Below, piece after piece: positions 16,575 to 25,918 of a stretch of DNA of 64,000 bases. Positions within the stretch are counted from its first letter, which is position 1. Every line of letters begins with the position of its first letter. The DNA is taken from contig NZ_CP107785.1 in the NCBI RefSeq assembly GCF_036345915.1, positions 6,200,001 to 6,264,000 of the forward strand, in the 5' to 3' direction. The position numbers were made by a program, and so were the translations under genes. The notes beneath the pieces were generated by a model. The model was not told where the DNA came from and ran no database searches. It saw nothing but the letters and a program-made list of their open reading frames with translations. The stretch comes from Nocardia sp. NBC_00565. Its GTDB lineage: Bacteria; Actinomycetota; Actinomycetes; Mycobacteriales; Mycobacteriaceae.

Positions 16575-17426
16575 TCAGTCGTTGTTGAAATAGCTGAGTA
16601 GGCGCAGGATCTCGATGTAGAGCCAGACCAGGGTGACGGTGAGGCCGAGGGCTACGCCCCAGGCGGCTTTTTCGGGGGCCTGGGCGCGGATCAGTTGGTC
16701 GGCGGCGTCGAAGTCGAGCAGGAAGCTGAAGGCGGCTACCGCGATGACGACCAGGCTGAAGATGATGGCGAGGGGGCCGCCGTCACGCAGGCCGAGGCCG
16801 CCGTCGATGAAGAAGCTGGCGATCAGGTTGCCGACGATGAGTACCAGAATGCCGATCATCGCGCCGAAGATCATGCGGGTGAAGCGCGGGGTGACGCGGA
16901 TCGCGCCGGTTTTGTAGACCACGAGCATGCCAGCGAAGACACCGAAGGTGCCGAGGACGGCCTGCGCGATCATCGCACTGCCGCCGACGCCGCCGAATTC
17001 GATGTTGGTGAACATGAACGACAGCGCACCGACGAACAGACCCTCGAAGACCGCGTACGAGAGCACGATGATCGGGTTGTCCATCTTCCTGGCGAACGTC
17101 GCGACCAGCACCAGGACGAACCCGATCAGACCGCCGCCGATGACGAACAGCGGGGCCAGCGAGGTGTTGGCGTTGGTGAGGCCGTAGGAGATGATCGCCG
17201 AGAGGGCCAGCACACCGAGGGTGATGGCGGTCTTGGTCACCACATCGTCGATGGTCATGGCCCGGGTGGCCGGGGCCTGCTGGTACGGCTGTTGGTACTG
17301 GGGGTACTGCTGGCCGTATTGCTGGCTCATCTGGCCCGCGCCCGCCACCCCTGACCCGAAGTTGGCATAGCCACCGCCCTCTTGCCGAGGGAGCTGTCTG
17401 AAAACCGGATTGCTAGTGGTGCGCAC
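16575..17426 (-). CDS. Bax inhibitor-1/YccA family membrane protein
   Basis: A 283-residue protein with a Gln/Tyr/Pro-rich cytoplasmic N-terminus (residues 30-52) followed by seven predicted transmembrane helices from about residue 65. The conserved acidic residues lie in LDFDAADQLI near the C-terminus. BI-1 proteins are pH-sensitive calcium leak channels in the cytoplasmic membrane; the bacterial role is unclear. It starts with GTG at 17426. It has its own terminator, so it is probably monocistronic. Confidence 0.92.
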   Translation of the reverse strand: MRTTSNPVFRQLPRQEGGGYANFGSGVAGAGQMSQQYGQQYPQYQQPYQQAPATRAMTIDDVVTKTAITLGVLALSAIISYGLTNANTSLAPLFVIGGGLIGFVLVLVATFARKMDNPIIVLSYAVFEGLFVGALSFMFTNIEFGGVGGSAMIAQAVLGTFGVFAGMLVVYKTGAIRVTPRFTRMIFGAMIGILVLIVGNLIASFFIDGGLGLRDGGPLAIIFSLVVIAVAAFSFLLDFDAADQLIRAQAPEKAAWGVALGLTVTLVWLYIEILRLLSYFNND

Positions 17427-17558
17427 CGTTGATGCCTTTCTGGAGTCGTAGGGCCACGTCGCCGTGGCCGTCTCGCTCGATGTCCAACTAGGTGTCCAAC
17501 GTGTATCTGCCCGTTCGAGTTCCCGAGCAACCTTTAGGTACGGACAAATCGGACTCTA

Positions 17559-18707
17559 CTACCGCTGGACGTCGCGCAGTCCACGCACGGACCGCGTGAC
17601 CGTGAATTTCCGATTGCGACCGACCACCTCGGTCTGCCCGACCATCCGCTGGACCACGCCGCGATAGTTCAAATGTGAGTTGTACACCGTCCACAGCTCA
17701 CCGCCGGGCCGCAGCACCCGACCGGTCTCGGCGAACATCTTGATCGCCGACCCGGTGTGCACGGCCGCGCCGACGTGGAACGGCGGATTACAGAGCACCA
17801 GATCGGCGCTGTTGTCGGCAGCCGAGGACATGGCGTCGTCGCGCACCACCGTCACCCGATCGGCGACCTCGTTGACCTCGGCGGTCGCCCGCGCCGATGC
17901 CACCGCCGCCGCCGACTGATCGGTGCCGACCACCCGGATGCCGGGCCGCGCCTTGGCCAGCGCGACGGCCAGAATGCCGGTGCCGCAACCGAGATCGATG
18001 GCGTCGCGGGCATCGGGCTTCATCCACTTGAAGTGCTGCAACAGGAATCGGGTGCCGATATCGAGTTTGGCGCCGGAGAACGCGGCACCGTGCGCGACCA
18101 CATCGATATCGATATCGTCGATCCGCTCGCACACCGGAAACGGCGGCTCCGCAACGGGTTTCGGACCGGTCACCAGAAGTGTGCGGGACTTCTGCCTGCC
18201 CCGGCTCGCGCGCACTTCCGAGAAGGATTCGGCGAGTACGTCGTTCATGGATTTGGTCAGATATTTATCGCGGCCACCGGCGAATACCGCCACCTCGGGA
18301 TCGGCGTAGCGGGCGATGGCATCGGCGACCTCGGTCAGTCCGGCGAGCATGCGTGGTAGTCGCAGCAATACGACCTCGGCCCCGGTGAGCAACTGTTCGC
18401 AGAGCGGGTGCGCGGCATAGCGATCCGCGAGACCGAGCGCGCGAGCATTGTTGGCCAGCGCGAGTTCACCGGTGAGCAGGTCCTGGTGCACCCGCACCTC
18501 GCGCAGGTCGTGTCCGGCGATCGCGCCGAGGGTGAGCGCGCCGTAGGCGTCGCCGATCACGACGATCCGGCCACTGCCCGCGGCATCGATCGCCTCTGCC
18601 GCCACCTCGAGAATCAGCCGGTCGGCGGCATCGACGGCATAGAGGTTCAGTGCCTCCACATCCGGATACCGCCGGAGTCGGCCAAGTACGTCCTCGACAT
18701 CTCCCAC
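17559..18707 (-). CDS. RsmC/RlmG-like class I methyltransferase
   Basis: A 382-residue protein with two tandem Rossmann-like halves. The degenerate N-terminal half is residues 1-190. The catalytic half from about residue 200 has SAM motif I DLGCGTGILAVALA and the base-methylating motif NPPFHVGAAVH. This layout and length are those of RsmC/RlmG enzymes, which methylate the N2 of guanosines in 16S or 23S rRNA. Which rRNA is modified cannot be decided. Confidence 0.88.
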   Translation of the reverse strand: MGDVEDVLGRLRRYPDVEALNLYAVDAADRLILEVAAEAIDAAGSGRIVVIGDAYGALTLGAIAGHDLREVRVHQDLLTGELALANNARALGLADRYAAHPLCEQLLTGAEVVLLRLPRMLAGLTEVADAIARYADPEVAVFAGGRDKYLTKSMNDVLAESFSEVRASRGRQKSRTLLVTGPKPVAEPPFPVCERIDDIDIDVVAHGAAFSGAKLDIGTRFLLQHFKWMKPDARDAIDLGCGTGILAVALAKARPGIRVVGTDQSAAAVASARATAEVNEVADRVTVVRDDAMSSAADNSADLVLCNPPFHVGAAVHTGSAIKMFAETGRVLRPGGELWTVYNSHLNYRGVVQRMVGQTEVVGRNRKFTVTRSVRGLRDVQR

Positions 18708-18800
18708 AGCTCAAGTGTGCTAGATCGTTGCCGTAACCTCGCGCCCGCCCCGGCATGTCGGGGATACCCCAGCGGCAAGTCGACCAATACCATCAGCCAC

Positions 18801-19379
18801 ATGCGTAACAGGATGGTGCTGATGGTCGCCGCCGCGGCGATGGTGCTCGGTGGCTGCGGCGACGACGGCGGATCCAGCTCGAACACCACGACCGCGCCGA
18901 CCACGACCGGCACATTCACCGATGCGCCCGACACCGCGCCGCGCGATGCCATGCCCAAGCGCGGCACCCCGTCCAATGACGCGGGCCTCACCGTGACCGG
19001 CATCCGAATCGGACACCACCCCGGATTCGATCGCGTGGTCTACGAACTGGGCGGCGCGGGCACGCCCGGCTGGATCGTGCAGTACACCGGGGAGGCCATT
19101 CAGGACGGCAGCGGCAAGGTCATCGATGTCGCGGGCGGCTCGATTCTGGAGGTCCAGATCACCGGTTCGGCCTATCCGTTCGACAACGGCGTGACGCCGT
19201 ACTCCGGGCCGGACCCCGCCACCGACCCCAGCGCGCCGGTGATCGCGGGCGTCTACCGGTCCGGCGTTTTCGAGGGCACCACCCAATCGTTCATCGGGGT
19301 GAATGCCGAGCGCCCGGCCTTCGATGTCAGCATGCTGGCCAATCCCGCTCGACTGGTCATCGATATCGCCACCGCATAG
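18801..19379 (+). CDS. AMIN-like domain lipoprotein
   Basis: A 192-residue lipoprotein. The signal peptide ends in the lipobox VLGGC (Cys at about residue 18), then a Ser/Thr-rich linker (residues 24-50), then a beta-rich domain (GLTVTGIRIGHHPGFDRVVY, FEGTTQSFIGV, RPAFDVSML) that resembles the AMIN-like domain of actinobacterial lipoproteins. It probably sits on the outer face of the membrane and binds envelope polymers. ATG 18801 was chosen because the lipoprotein signal begins there. Confidence 0.82.
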   Translation: MRNRMVLMVAAAAMVLGGCGDDGGSSSNTTTAPTTTGTFTDAPDTAPRDAMPKRGTPSNDAGLTVTGIRIGHHPGFDRVVYELGGAGTPGWIVQYTGEAIQDGSGKVIDVAGGSILEVQITGSAYPFDNGVTPYSGPDPATDPSAPVIAGVYRSGVFEGTTQSFIGVNAERPAFDVSMLANPARLVIDIATA

Positions 19380-19438
19380 TCCGCATACGGTCAGGGGGTA
19401 TTTAAAGTCGACATCGGGGCGCTCCCTAGAATGACGAT

Positions 19439-19837
19439 GTGGTCGAACAGCAACTGCCTGCGCGCGCCACCGGACTCGTCCGGTTGCTCGGTGTGCTGGC
19501 GCTGCTCGCGGGCATCGTGGCCATGCACGCCGGGGTTTTCGCGGTCGCGCCCGCGCATGCCGATGACCACAGCATGGCGTCGGCTGCCGACCACCACGCG
19601 ACCGCCGGATCGGACTGCACCGACGACGGTTGCGGCACCGGCCACGGCAGCATGCACGCCTGCGTGTTCATCTTGACGGCCGTGGCCTTGGCCCTGATGC
19701 TCGTCCTGCTCTACCGGATCACCCTCGATCGACCGGGTGACGGTGTGTCGAAACCGCGCCAGCGGCGGCGGACGCGCGAACGCGCACCGCCGTGGACCGT
19801 GCTCTCCCTGGACGAATTGTCGATTCTGCGGATCTGA
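19439..19837 (+). CDS. DUF6153-type membrane protein with His/Cys/Met-rich loop
   Basis: A 132-residue protein with two transmembrane segments (about residues 13-33 and 77-94). Between them is an exported loop packed with His, Asp, Met and Cys (DDHSMASAADHHA, CTDDGCGTGHGSMHAC). The layout matches DUF6153 proteins. The loop could bind copper or another soft metal; this is inference. GTG 19439 is the start. The DUF305 gene follows 85 bases later, and the pairing supports a shared metal-related task. Confidence 0.72.
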   Translation: MVEQQLPARATGLVRLLGVLALLAGIVAMHAGVFAVAPAHADDHSMASAADHHATAGSDCTDDGCGTGHGSMHACVFILTAVALALMLVLLYRITLDRPGDGVSKPRQRRRTRERAPPWTVLSLDELSILRI

Positions 19838-19922
19838 CCGGCCCACCGCGCCCGTAGCCAGCACGGTCGCGGCTCTTGCCTGTCCGAAACCCAGTCTTTC
19901 GCAATCCCCCAGGAGCACAGAC

Positions 19923-20579
19923 ATGTTCAGCACCCGTAACCGAATCACCGTGGCCATTGCGGTAACCACCACCACCGCAGCGCTTTTCGCCGCAGGCTGT
20001 AGCGACGACGACAGTTCCATGCCCGGTATGGATCACGGCTCGTCGTCGAGCAGTCCGGCGACGTCCGGAAAACCCGCCGCCCGAAGCGATTTCAACGACG
20101 CCGATGTGACCTTCCTGCAGATGATGTACCCGCATCACGCGCAGGCCGTGGAGATGGCGCGACTGGTGCCGAGCCGCACCCAGAACGAGCAGTTGCGCGC
20201 ACTCGCGGGCGACGTGGAGCAGGCGCAGGCCCCGGAGATGGAGCAGATCACCACCTTGCTCCAGAGCTTCGGCAAGCCCGCGCCGAGCGCCGGCGGGCAC
20301 AACATGGAGATGCCGGGCATGACCACAACACCGAGCACCGCGAATATGCCGGGCATGATGTCGAACGATCAGATGAACGCACTGGCTGCGGCATCCGGCG
20401 CCGATTTCGATCGGCAGTGGATGGAAATGATGATCGAGCACCACACCGGCGCGATCGCGATGGCGAATACCGAACTCGCCAACGGCGCGAACCCCGACGC
20501 GCGGGCACTTGCCACCGCCATCATCGCCGCCCAGCAGGCCGAAATCGCCACCATGCGCGGGCTACTCGGCCAGCGCTGA
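19923..20579 (+). CDS. DUF305 lipoprotein, probably copper-related
   Basis: A 218-residue lipoprotein with lipobox LFAAGC (Cys about residue 26). It has two copies of the DUF305 four-helix ferritin-like repeat: DVTFLQMMYPHHAQAVEMA and QWMEMMIEHHTGAIAMA. It also carries the Met-rich motifs MPGMDHG, MEMPGM and MPGMM, typical of periplasmic copper-binding proteins. DUF305 genes often accompany copper-resistance genes, which fits the neighbouring Met/His-rich protein. ATG 19923 follows AGGAGCAC. Confidence 0.9.
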   Translation: MFSTRNRITVAIAVTTTTAALFAAGCSDDDSSMPGMDHGSSSSSPATSGKPAARSDFNDADVTFLQMMYPHHAQAVEMARLVPSRTQNEQLRALAGDVEQAQAPEMEQITTLLQSFGKPAPSAGGHNMEMPGMTTTPSTANMPGMMSNDQMNALAAASGADFDRQWMEMMIEHHTGAIAMANTELANGANPDARALATAIIAAQQAEIATMRGLLGQR

Positions 20580-20812
20580 CACCGCGGTGTGAGCACACCG
20601 GTGCCATCGCGGTCCCGGTGTGCTCGCACCCACCCCTCCATGCCGCCCACCCGGTTCTGACCAGCGCCTTTCCGTTCGATGGATATCGGTTGGTCATCGA
20701 TATGGCTTCGGTCGGCTGACGTCGACGGTCGCGAACAAGTACGGTCTTTACGTCCGGCCTCCTTCGCGCCTCCAGCGGCCGGGTGTTCGGAGGGGAGAGA
20801 GGGGAAATCGAC

Positions 20813-21355
20813 ATGCGACGACTAGAACGTGCGGGCCTCGTCGCCGCGGCGGCGGCCACCGCGGCGGGCGTGCTGACCATCGGCGCCTGCGCGAAACAGA
20901 TCAATGGCAACGCGCAGGTCGACCAGACCGAGCTCGCCGCATACACCTCCGAGGTCACGGCGTCGTCGGTGGCCGCATCCTCCTCGCGAGCGGCCGCGGC
21001 CGAACGCGCGACCGGCACCGCCTGCGACACCTTCAGCACGGCCAACAGCAGCTCGATCCACAGCTTCAACGACTACATCGACGCGAGCAACAGCAAGGGC
21101 ATCAACGACCCGGAGACCAACACCAAGGCCAATGACGCCGTCACCACGCTGCGCAACAACGCACGCACCATCGATGGCAAGGTGACCTCCGAAGTGCCGT
21201 TGACCGTGGCCACCCCGCTGCGCAGCTACCGCGACGACACCAATGCCCTTGCCGACACCCTCGATCGGCGGGCACCCACCGATACCCTCAATGCCGCGAT
21301 CGATAAGTTCAACGCCACCAAGAACATTGCCGAGGATGCCTGTAAAGGCCACTGA
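20813..21355 (+). CDS. Lipoprotein of unknown function
   Basis: A 180-residue protein with a lipoprotein signal (LTIGAC, Cys about residue 26), an Ala/Ser-rich linker, and a helical domain containing a conserved-looking cysteine pair (GTACDTF and EDACKGH). The family is common among Nocardia lipoproteins, but I know no function. ATG 20813 is preceded by GGGGAGAGAGGGG. Confidence 0.72.
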   Translation: MRRLERAGLVAAAAATAAGVLTIGACAKQINGNAQVDQTELAAYTSEVTASSVAASSSRAAAAERATGTACDTFSTANSSSIHSFNDYIDASNSKGINDPETNTKANDAVTTLRNNARTIDGKVTSEVPLTVATPLRSYRDDTNALADTLDRRAPTDTLNAAIDKFNATKNIAEDACKGH

Positions 21356-21410
21356 CACAGCTCATTTCGCGCTGCGCTCGGTTGCCAAGGAGTTGGTGGT
21401 CGAATACGGG

Positions 21411-21743
21411 TCATGAACCGGGCGGAACGATCGGCTGCCATGGCTCCGGCTGCTCGTGTCCGTTGGGCCGCGGCCGGAGGCCGCGCCGCTCGAAGAGGAC
21501 CAGGGCAACACCGCTCAGCGATGCGACGATGGCGACGAGGGCGAAGATGAACGCCGCCTCCGGGTAACCGACCGCGCCGATCGCGGCGGCGACGATCGCG
21601 ACGAGTCCACCGATGATCAGCAGGACGAATCCGGGCCAATTTCTGGCGTCCGCCAACGTAACACCCGGCTGCGGCTGGTTCGCGCGGGCGATATCCGGTG
21701 CGTCGTCGAGCGGGGGAATCTCCCACGGCCCTTCCGCTGTCAT
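21411..21743 (-). CDS. Small two-helix membrane protein
   Basis: A 110-residue protein with a hydrophilic N-terminus (residues 1-35), two adjacent transmembrane helices (about 37-57 and 63-82) and a short proline-rich tail. I recognise no family with confidence. It is convergent with the lipoprotein gene. Confidence 0.65.
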   Translation of the reverse strand: MTAEGPWEIPPLDDAPDIARANQPQPGVTLADARNWPGFVLLIIGGLVAIVAAAIGAVGYPEAAFIFALVAIVASLSGVALVLFERRGLRPRPNGHEQPEPWQPIVPPGS

Positions 21744-21837
21744 TGTCGTACCTCACATTTCGGTGTCAGACAAGGGTGCTCGATGCCTGATGCCTATGGG
21801 ATGCCCCCATCGCCGCGATCCAAAACAGCCAGGTGAG

Positions 21838-22189
21838 CTAGTGGGCGAGGACCCGCGCCAAGGCGCGAGCGAGATCGTCGGCCGGATTCGGCGGCGCGAT
21901 GGGCGAGCGCCAGGCGATGATCTGATCGGGTCGTACGAGCAGAGCCCTTGGTCGGTCAGTCCGACCCTATGCGGCAGTCCGGAGCGTCGATCACTTCGAC
22001 CGCCAACGGGACGAGCAGACGGTCGGCAACCCTCCCATCGACAGTGGTGCCGATCAGCGCTTCGACTTCCGTCGTCCGGGCCTTTCCGGTCCTGGGCGCT
22101 CGGCTCGACCGGTCGAGGACGGTTATCTGCTGATGGCCCGCATCCGGCTGACCCGGGCGGCGACGGCGGCCCTCGTCGAACTCGGCCAC
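21838..22189 (-). pseudogene. Decayed C-terminus of an FAD-dependent monooxygenase
   Basis: On the minus strand the stretch 21935-21838 encodes ALLVRPDQIIAWRSPIAPP and then a helix ending at a stop. This is the typical thioredoxin-like C-terminus of RdmE/PgaE-type aromatic flavin monooxygenases. Upstream, 22189-21956 is a second minus frame reading RLLVPLAVEVIDAPDCRIG, also in family style, but it is separated by a frameshift and a TGA. No FAD-binding N-terminus is present. Confidence 0.5.
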
Positions 22190-22285
22190 CGCGCGGGGTG
22201 ACGATCAATGGGCTGGTATCCGCGGCATTCCTGACGGTGGCGGCGCACGGCTGGAATCGTCAGCGCGCGAGCAGAACCACGCCGG

Positions 22286-23230
22286 TCAGCGCGTCTGGAA
22301 GGCGGTGCGGTAGGCGTGCGGACTGGTGCCGACCACTCGTTTGAAGCGATCCCGAAAGGCGGTCGGGGAACCGAATCCGACCTGGGTGGCAATGCGGTCC
22401 ACCGGATGGTCGGTGGCTTCGAGCAGATACTGGGCCTGGCGGATGCGGGCGCGGTGCAGCCACTGCAGCGGAGTGGTGCCGGTCTGTTCGCGGAAGCGGC
22501 GGTTGAGGGTGCGCGGGCTCATACCGGCCCGGGTGGCGACCTCCTCCAGGGTGAGGCTCTGCGCCGCGTTGTCCTCCATCCAGCGCAGCAGCGGCTCCAG
22601 CTGCGTGCCCTGCGGCGTCGGCGGCTGGTCGTGCACGATGAACTGCGCCTGTCCCCCTTCACGTTCCAGCGGCATGACGGCGAGGCGGGCGGCGTCGGCG
22701 GCCACCGCGGAACCGTGATCACGGCGAATCATGTGCAGGCACAGGTCGATTCCGGCCGCGGCACCGGCGGAGGTCAGAAACTGACCGTTGTCGACGTAGA
22801 GCACATCGGGGTCGACATCGATCGCGGGATAGTGGGCGGCGAGGGTCGGCGCGGCCAGCCAGTGGGTGGTGGCACGTAGCCCGTCGAGCAGTCCGGTGGC
22901 GGCAAGGATGAACGCGCCGACGCAGATCGAGGCGATGCGGGTGCCGTTCGCGGCGGCCGCACGCAGGGCGTCGAGCACATCGGCGGGGACCGCGACGGTG
23001 GGATCCGCGCAGCCGGGCAGGACGATGGTGTCGGCCTCGGCCAGCGCCGCCAGTCCCCAGTGTGCCCGGATCGTGAACAATTCGGTCTCGACGATCGGGG
23101 TCGCGGCACAGACGCGGACCCGGTAGGCCGGGCGGCCGTCGGGCAACCGGCAGCGGGTGAAGGACTCGATCGGTGTGGCGAGATCGAAGGGCAGGACCTG
23201 GTTCAGCGCCAGGACGGCCACGGTGTGCAT
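22286..23230 (-). CDS. GlxA-type regulator (DJ-1/PfpI plus AraC HTH)
   Basis: A 314-residue protein. Residues 1-170 form a DJ-1/PfpI-like domain with the nucleophile-elbow cysteine in ASICVGAFILA (about residue 103). Residues 215-312 are an AraC/XylS double helix-turn-helix (LEEVATRAGMSPRTLNRRFR, DRIATQVGFGSPTAFRDRFK). Such regulators usually act on amine or amino-acid catabolism genes. It is divergent from a truncated DJ-1/PfpI gene at 23410. Confidence 0.92.
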   Translation of the reverse strand: MHTVAVLALNQVLPFDLATPIESFTRCRLPDGRPAYRVRVCAATPIVETELFTIRAHWGLAALAEADTIVLPGCADPTVAVPADVLDALRAAAANGTRIASICVGAFILAATGLLDGLRATTHWLAAPTLAAHYPAIDVDPDVLYVDNGQFLTSAGAAAGIDLCLHMIRRDHGSAVAADAARLAVMPLEREGGQAQFIVHDQPPTPQGTQLEPLLRWMEDNAAQSLTLEEVATRAGMSPRTLNRRFREQTGTTPLQWLHRARIRQAQYLLEATDHPVDRIATQVGFGSPTAFRDRFKRVVGTSPHAYRTAFQTR

Positions 23231-23409
23231 GCCGATACCATAGGTGATGAGCTGATTCCTGCCAATGCCTCTGACCTGCTGTATTGTATATTTGTGCAGT
23301 TCAGCCCCATTGGCGATAATCCGTTGACATATGGCAATTCCGCCAGTTCCGATGGCGGTTCCTGATCACTACTGTCGGCAGCACCGACAACGAGAAGGAG
23401 CTGATCCGG

Positions 23410-23721
23410 GTGCTCGCGCAGTTCGTATTATTCGACGGATTCGACCCACTGGACGTCATCGCACCGTTCGAGGTCCTCGACGCCGGACGTCTGATGACCG
23501 ACGGCGCCGTGACGGTCGAACTCGTCTCCGCCGAGGGCGCGCGCCGCGTGCCGAGCGGCATCCCCGCGATCACCCTCGAGGCCACGGCTCGGCTCGATCC
23601 GAACCGCGCGGACCTGATCGTCGTTCCCGGCGCGGTCGGGCAGCTGCCCGAAGGTCCGAATGACCAACGGCCGCAGACCATTCCGATGATCCTCGCGCGC
23701 AGTCTCGGCACCGCCATCTGA
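23410..23721 (+). pseudogene. Truncated DJ-1/PfpI family protein
   Basis: A 103-residue frame from GTG 23410 matches the first half of DJ-1/PfpI proteins (QFVLFDGFDPLDVIAPFEVL and LIVVPGAV) and then stops at 23721. The second half with the catalytic cysteine is missing; full members are about 200 residues. It could be a remnant after deletion, or a short protein still made from the operon with the next gene, which starts five bases later. Confidence 0.65.
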
Positions 23722-23725
23722 GCCC

Positions 23726-24190
23726 GTGACGAAACTTCTACTCTCCCTGCATGTCCTGGCGGCCATCATCGCCATCGGACCGGTAACGGTGGCCGCCAGC
23801 ATGTTTCCGGCCACCGCCCGCCGCGCCTTCGCCACTCCCACCGACACACACCACCTGGCCACCGCCCGCACCCTGCACCGAATCTGCCGCGTCTACGCCA
23901 TGATCGGCCTGGCCGTCCCCGTCTTCGGCCTGGCCACCGCCGCCGGTCTCGGTGTGCTGACCGATATGTGGCTCACCATCTCCATCGCGCTCACCGGTGT
24001 GGCCGCCGGGATCCTCGCCCTCGTCATCCTCCCCGGCCAATCCCGCATCCTCGCCGCGATGCCCCGACCCGCCGCCCAGTCCCTGCCCTCCACCGCCCAA
24101 CTCGCCATGTTCACCGGCACCTTCAACCTCCTGTGGGCCGTGGTCACCGTGCTGATGATCGTCCGCCCCGGCTCCACGACGGGCGCCTGA
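23726..24190 (+). CDS. DUF2269-like four-helix membrane protein
   Basis: A 154-residue protein with four predicted transmembrane segments (about residues 4-26, 55-76, 83-103, 128-147). An early segment, LHVLAAIIAIGPVTVAASMF, resembles DUF2269/CopD-like membrane proteins whose first helix carries a potential haem or metal histidine. GTG 23726 starts five bases after the preceding truncated gene. The function is unknown. Confidence 0.72.
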   Translation: MTKLLLSLHVLAAIIAIGPVTVAASMFPATARRAFATPTDTHHLATARTLHRICRVYAMIGLAVPVFGLATAAGLGVLTDMWLTISIALTGVAAGILALVILPGQSRILAAMPRPAAQSLPSTAQLAMFTGTFNLLWAVVTVLMIVRPGSTTGA

Positions 24191-24214
24191 TCAGCGGTTG
24201 TGCCACAAGGGTTT

Positions 24215-25237
24215 TCAGGGGACCAGGACGACCTTGCCGGTGACGGTGCCGGATTCGGCCAGTTCCATGGCACGGGCGGCCTCGGTCAGCGGAATGCGGG
24301 CAGCCACCTGCGCCCGCAACGCTCCCGCCGCGGCCAGATCGAACACCGCGGTGAGGTCCGCACTGATGGCGGCACGGAATCGGGTGCGGTTGCGCCGGCC
24401 CGCCCAGATGTTGAAGAATTGCGCGTTGCGCTTGTTGGGCAACAGATTCCACCGGGTCAGGCGGCCCACCAGTGCGAGTACGGGCAGGCGCGAGTTGCCC
24501 GGATCGTTCTTGGTGGCCGCGGTGCCGTAGGAGACGAGCGTGCCGTGTGGGGCGAGCAGGCGGAACGAGTCGACGATGCCGGCACCGCCGATATGGTCGA
24601 AGACCGCGTCGACTCCGGTGGGCGCCAGCGCGCGCACCTGCGCGGCCACATCGCCGCGATAGTCGACGGGGGTCGCACCCAACGCCGCCACCGCGTCGGC
24701 ATGTCGCGCGGATGCGGTACCGATGACACGGATTCCGGCGTGGCGGGCGAGTTGGACCAGGGTCGAGCCGACGCCGCCATTGGCACCGTGCACCAGAATG
24801 GTCTGGCCGTTGCGCACCTTCGCGATGCGATGCAGCATTTGCCATGCCGTGATGCCGTTGACGACGAAGGTCTCGGCGTCGGCGGGATCCAGGCCGGCGG
24901 GCACCGGAACCAGGTCGGCCGCGTCCACCACGATATGGCTGGACCAGCCGCCGGTCTTGGTCAGCGCGGCGACGCGGCGGCCGAGCAAGGTCGGATCGAC
25001 ACCCGTTCCGATAGCTGTCACGGTCCCGACCAGGTCGTAGCCGGGGACGAACGGGAACGGCGGCTGGTCGTAGTACTTTGCCCGCCGCATCTGCTGTTCG
25101 GCGAATGAGATGCCGCTCGCCTCGACCGCCACCAGCGCTTGGCCGTCAGCCGGTCCGAGCAGTTCGCGCTGGGTGATCCGGAGGCCCGTGGGTTCGACGG
25201 GGCCGGGCAGGACGATCTGAGTAGCCAGGATGTTCAT
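24215..25237 (-). CDS. MDR-family NADPH:quinone reductase/zinc-type alcohol dehydrogenase homologue
   Basis: A 340-residue medium-chain dehydrogenase. The N-terminal GroES-like domain contains PGYDLVGTVTAIG (about residue 65), and the NADPH-binding Rossmann motif is VHGANGGVGSTLVQLARHAG (about residues 145-164). No zinc-ligand cysteines are seen, so a quinone-reductase-like role is likely. ATG 25237 follows GAAAGGCA. It is probably repressed by the TetR protein encoded upstream: a palindrome 46-67 bases upstream matches one at the tetR gene. Confidence 0.88.
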   Translation of the reverse strand: MNILATQIVLPGPVEPTGLRITQRELLGPADGQALVAVEASGISFAEQQMRRAKYYDQPPFPFVPGYDLVGTVTAIGTGVDPTLLGRRVAALTKTGGWSSHIVVDAADLVPVPAGLDPADAETFVVNGITAWQMLHRIAKVRNGQTILVHGANGGVGSTLVQLARHAGIRVIGTASARHADAVAALGATPVDYRGDVAAQVRALAPTGVDAVFDHIGGAGIVDSFRLLAPHGTLVSYGTAATKNDPGNSRLPVLALVGRLTRWNLLPNKRNAQFFNIWAGRRNRTRFRAAISADLTAVFDLAAAGALRAQVAARIPLTEAARAMELAESGTVTGKVVLVP

Positions 25238-25283
25238 GGGGGTTGCCTTTCGTTTGGTGTTCATCGGTTTATCTTCGGTTAGT

Positions 25284-25303
25284 GAGTGACTGAACAGTCA
25301 CTC
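25284..25303. promoter_or_regulatory. Probable TetR operator at the dehydrogenase promoter
   Basis: GAGTGACTG and CAGTCACTC flank a 2-base centre, a 9-2-9 perfect palindrome. It sits upstream of the dehydrogenase gene and just past the 3' end of the tetR gene. The half site GAGTGA recurs at 25919-25938. Confidence 0.65.
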
Positions 25304-25346
25304 CGTGGCTAAAAAGAGTGCCCCACGAAGGGGCGGGTTCGATTCA

Positions 25347-25916
25347 CTAAGCCGGATCGACGTGACGGATCCCGTTGCTCAGAATGCGCGCCCAGTCACC
25401 GTCCAAACTCTCGAGTCCGAGCGTGGTGATCAGATGGCACAGTTGGCCATAGGCCATGAAACGCTGCACCGCGTCATCGGCGGCACCGGATCGCGTTTTC
25501 GCGAAGGTCGTCACGCGCTCGAGCCCGCGCCGCACCGCGTCGGAAACCTCCGGAATATCGGCCGCCGATTGCGCATGCACCTGCAGCAGCAACAGATTTC
25601 GATCGGCGATCAACTCCGCGTATGCCGCGCCCATCTCGTGCAGGATCGCCTCCGGAGCGCTGCCATCGACGCGCGCGGCGCCCGCCGACAATGCCCGCTC
25701 CACCAGTTCGTAGCACCGATCGAGTGCCGCGACGAACAGCGCGACCTTGCCGGGAAACAGCTTGAACACGTAGGCGGGCGAGATATTCGCCCGCGCCGCA
25801 ACAGTATTGATCGGCGTGCCGTGGTATCCCGACTGTGCGAATTCGGCGATCGCGGCATCGACGACCGCCTCGCGCCGGATCTCCGACGTAGAAAGTACGA
25901 CACCTCGCCTGGTCAT
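25347..25916 (-). CDS. TetR/AcrR family regulator
   Basis: A 189-residue protein. The N-terminal TetR HTH is VVDAAIAEFAQSGYHGTPIN, then ANISPAYVFKLFPGK (residues 17-60). The remainder is a helical ligand-binding domain with two plausible dimer helices at the end. It lies immediately upstream of, and in the same direction as, the dehydrogenase, with operators before each gene, so it probably represses both. Confidence 0.92.
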   Translation of the reverse strand: MTRRGVVLSTSEIRREAVVDAAIAEFAQSGYHGTPINTVAARANISPAYVFKLFPGKVALFVAALDRCYELVERALSAGAARVDGSAPEAILHEMGAAYAELIADRNLLLLQVHAQSAADIPEVSDAVRRGLERVTTFAKTRSGAADDAVQRFMAYGQLCHLITTLGLESLDGDWARILSNGIRHVDPA

Positions 25917-25918
25917 GT

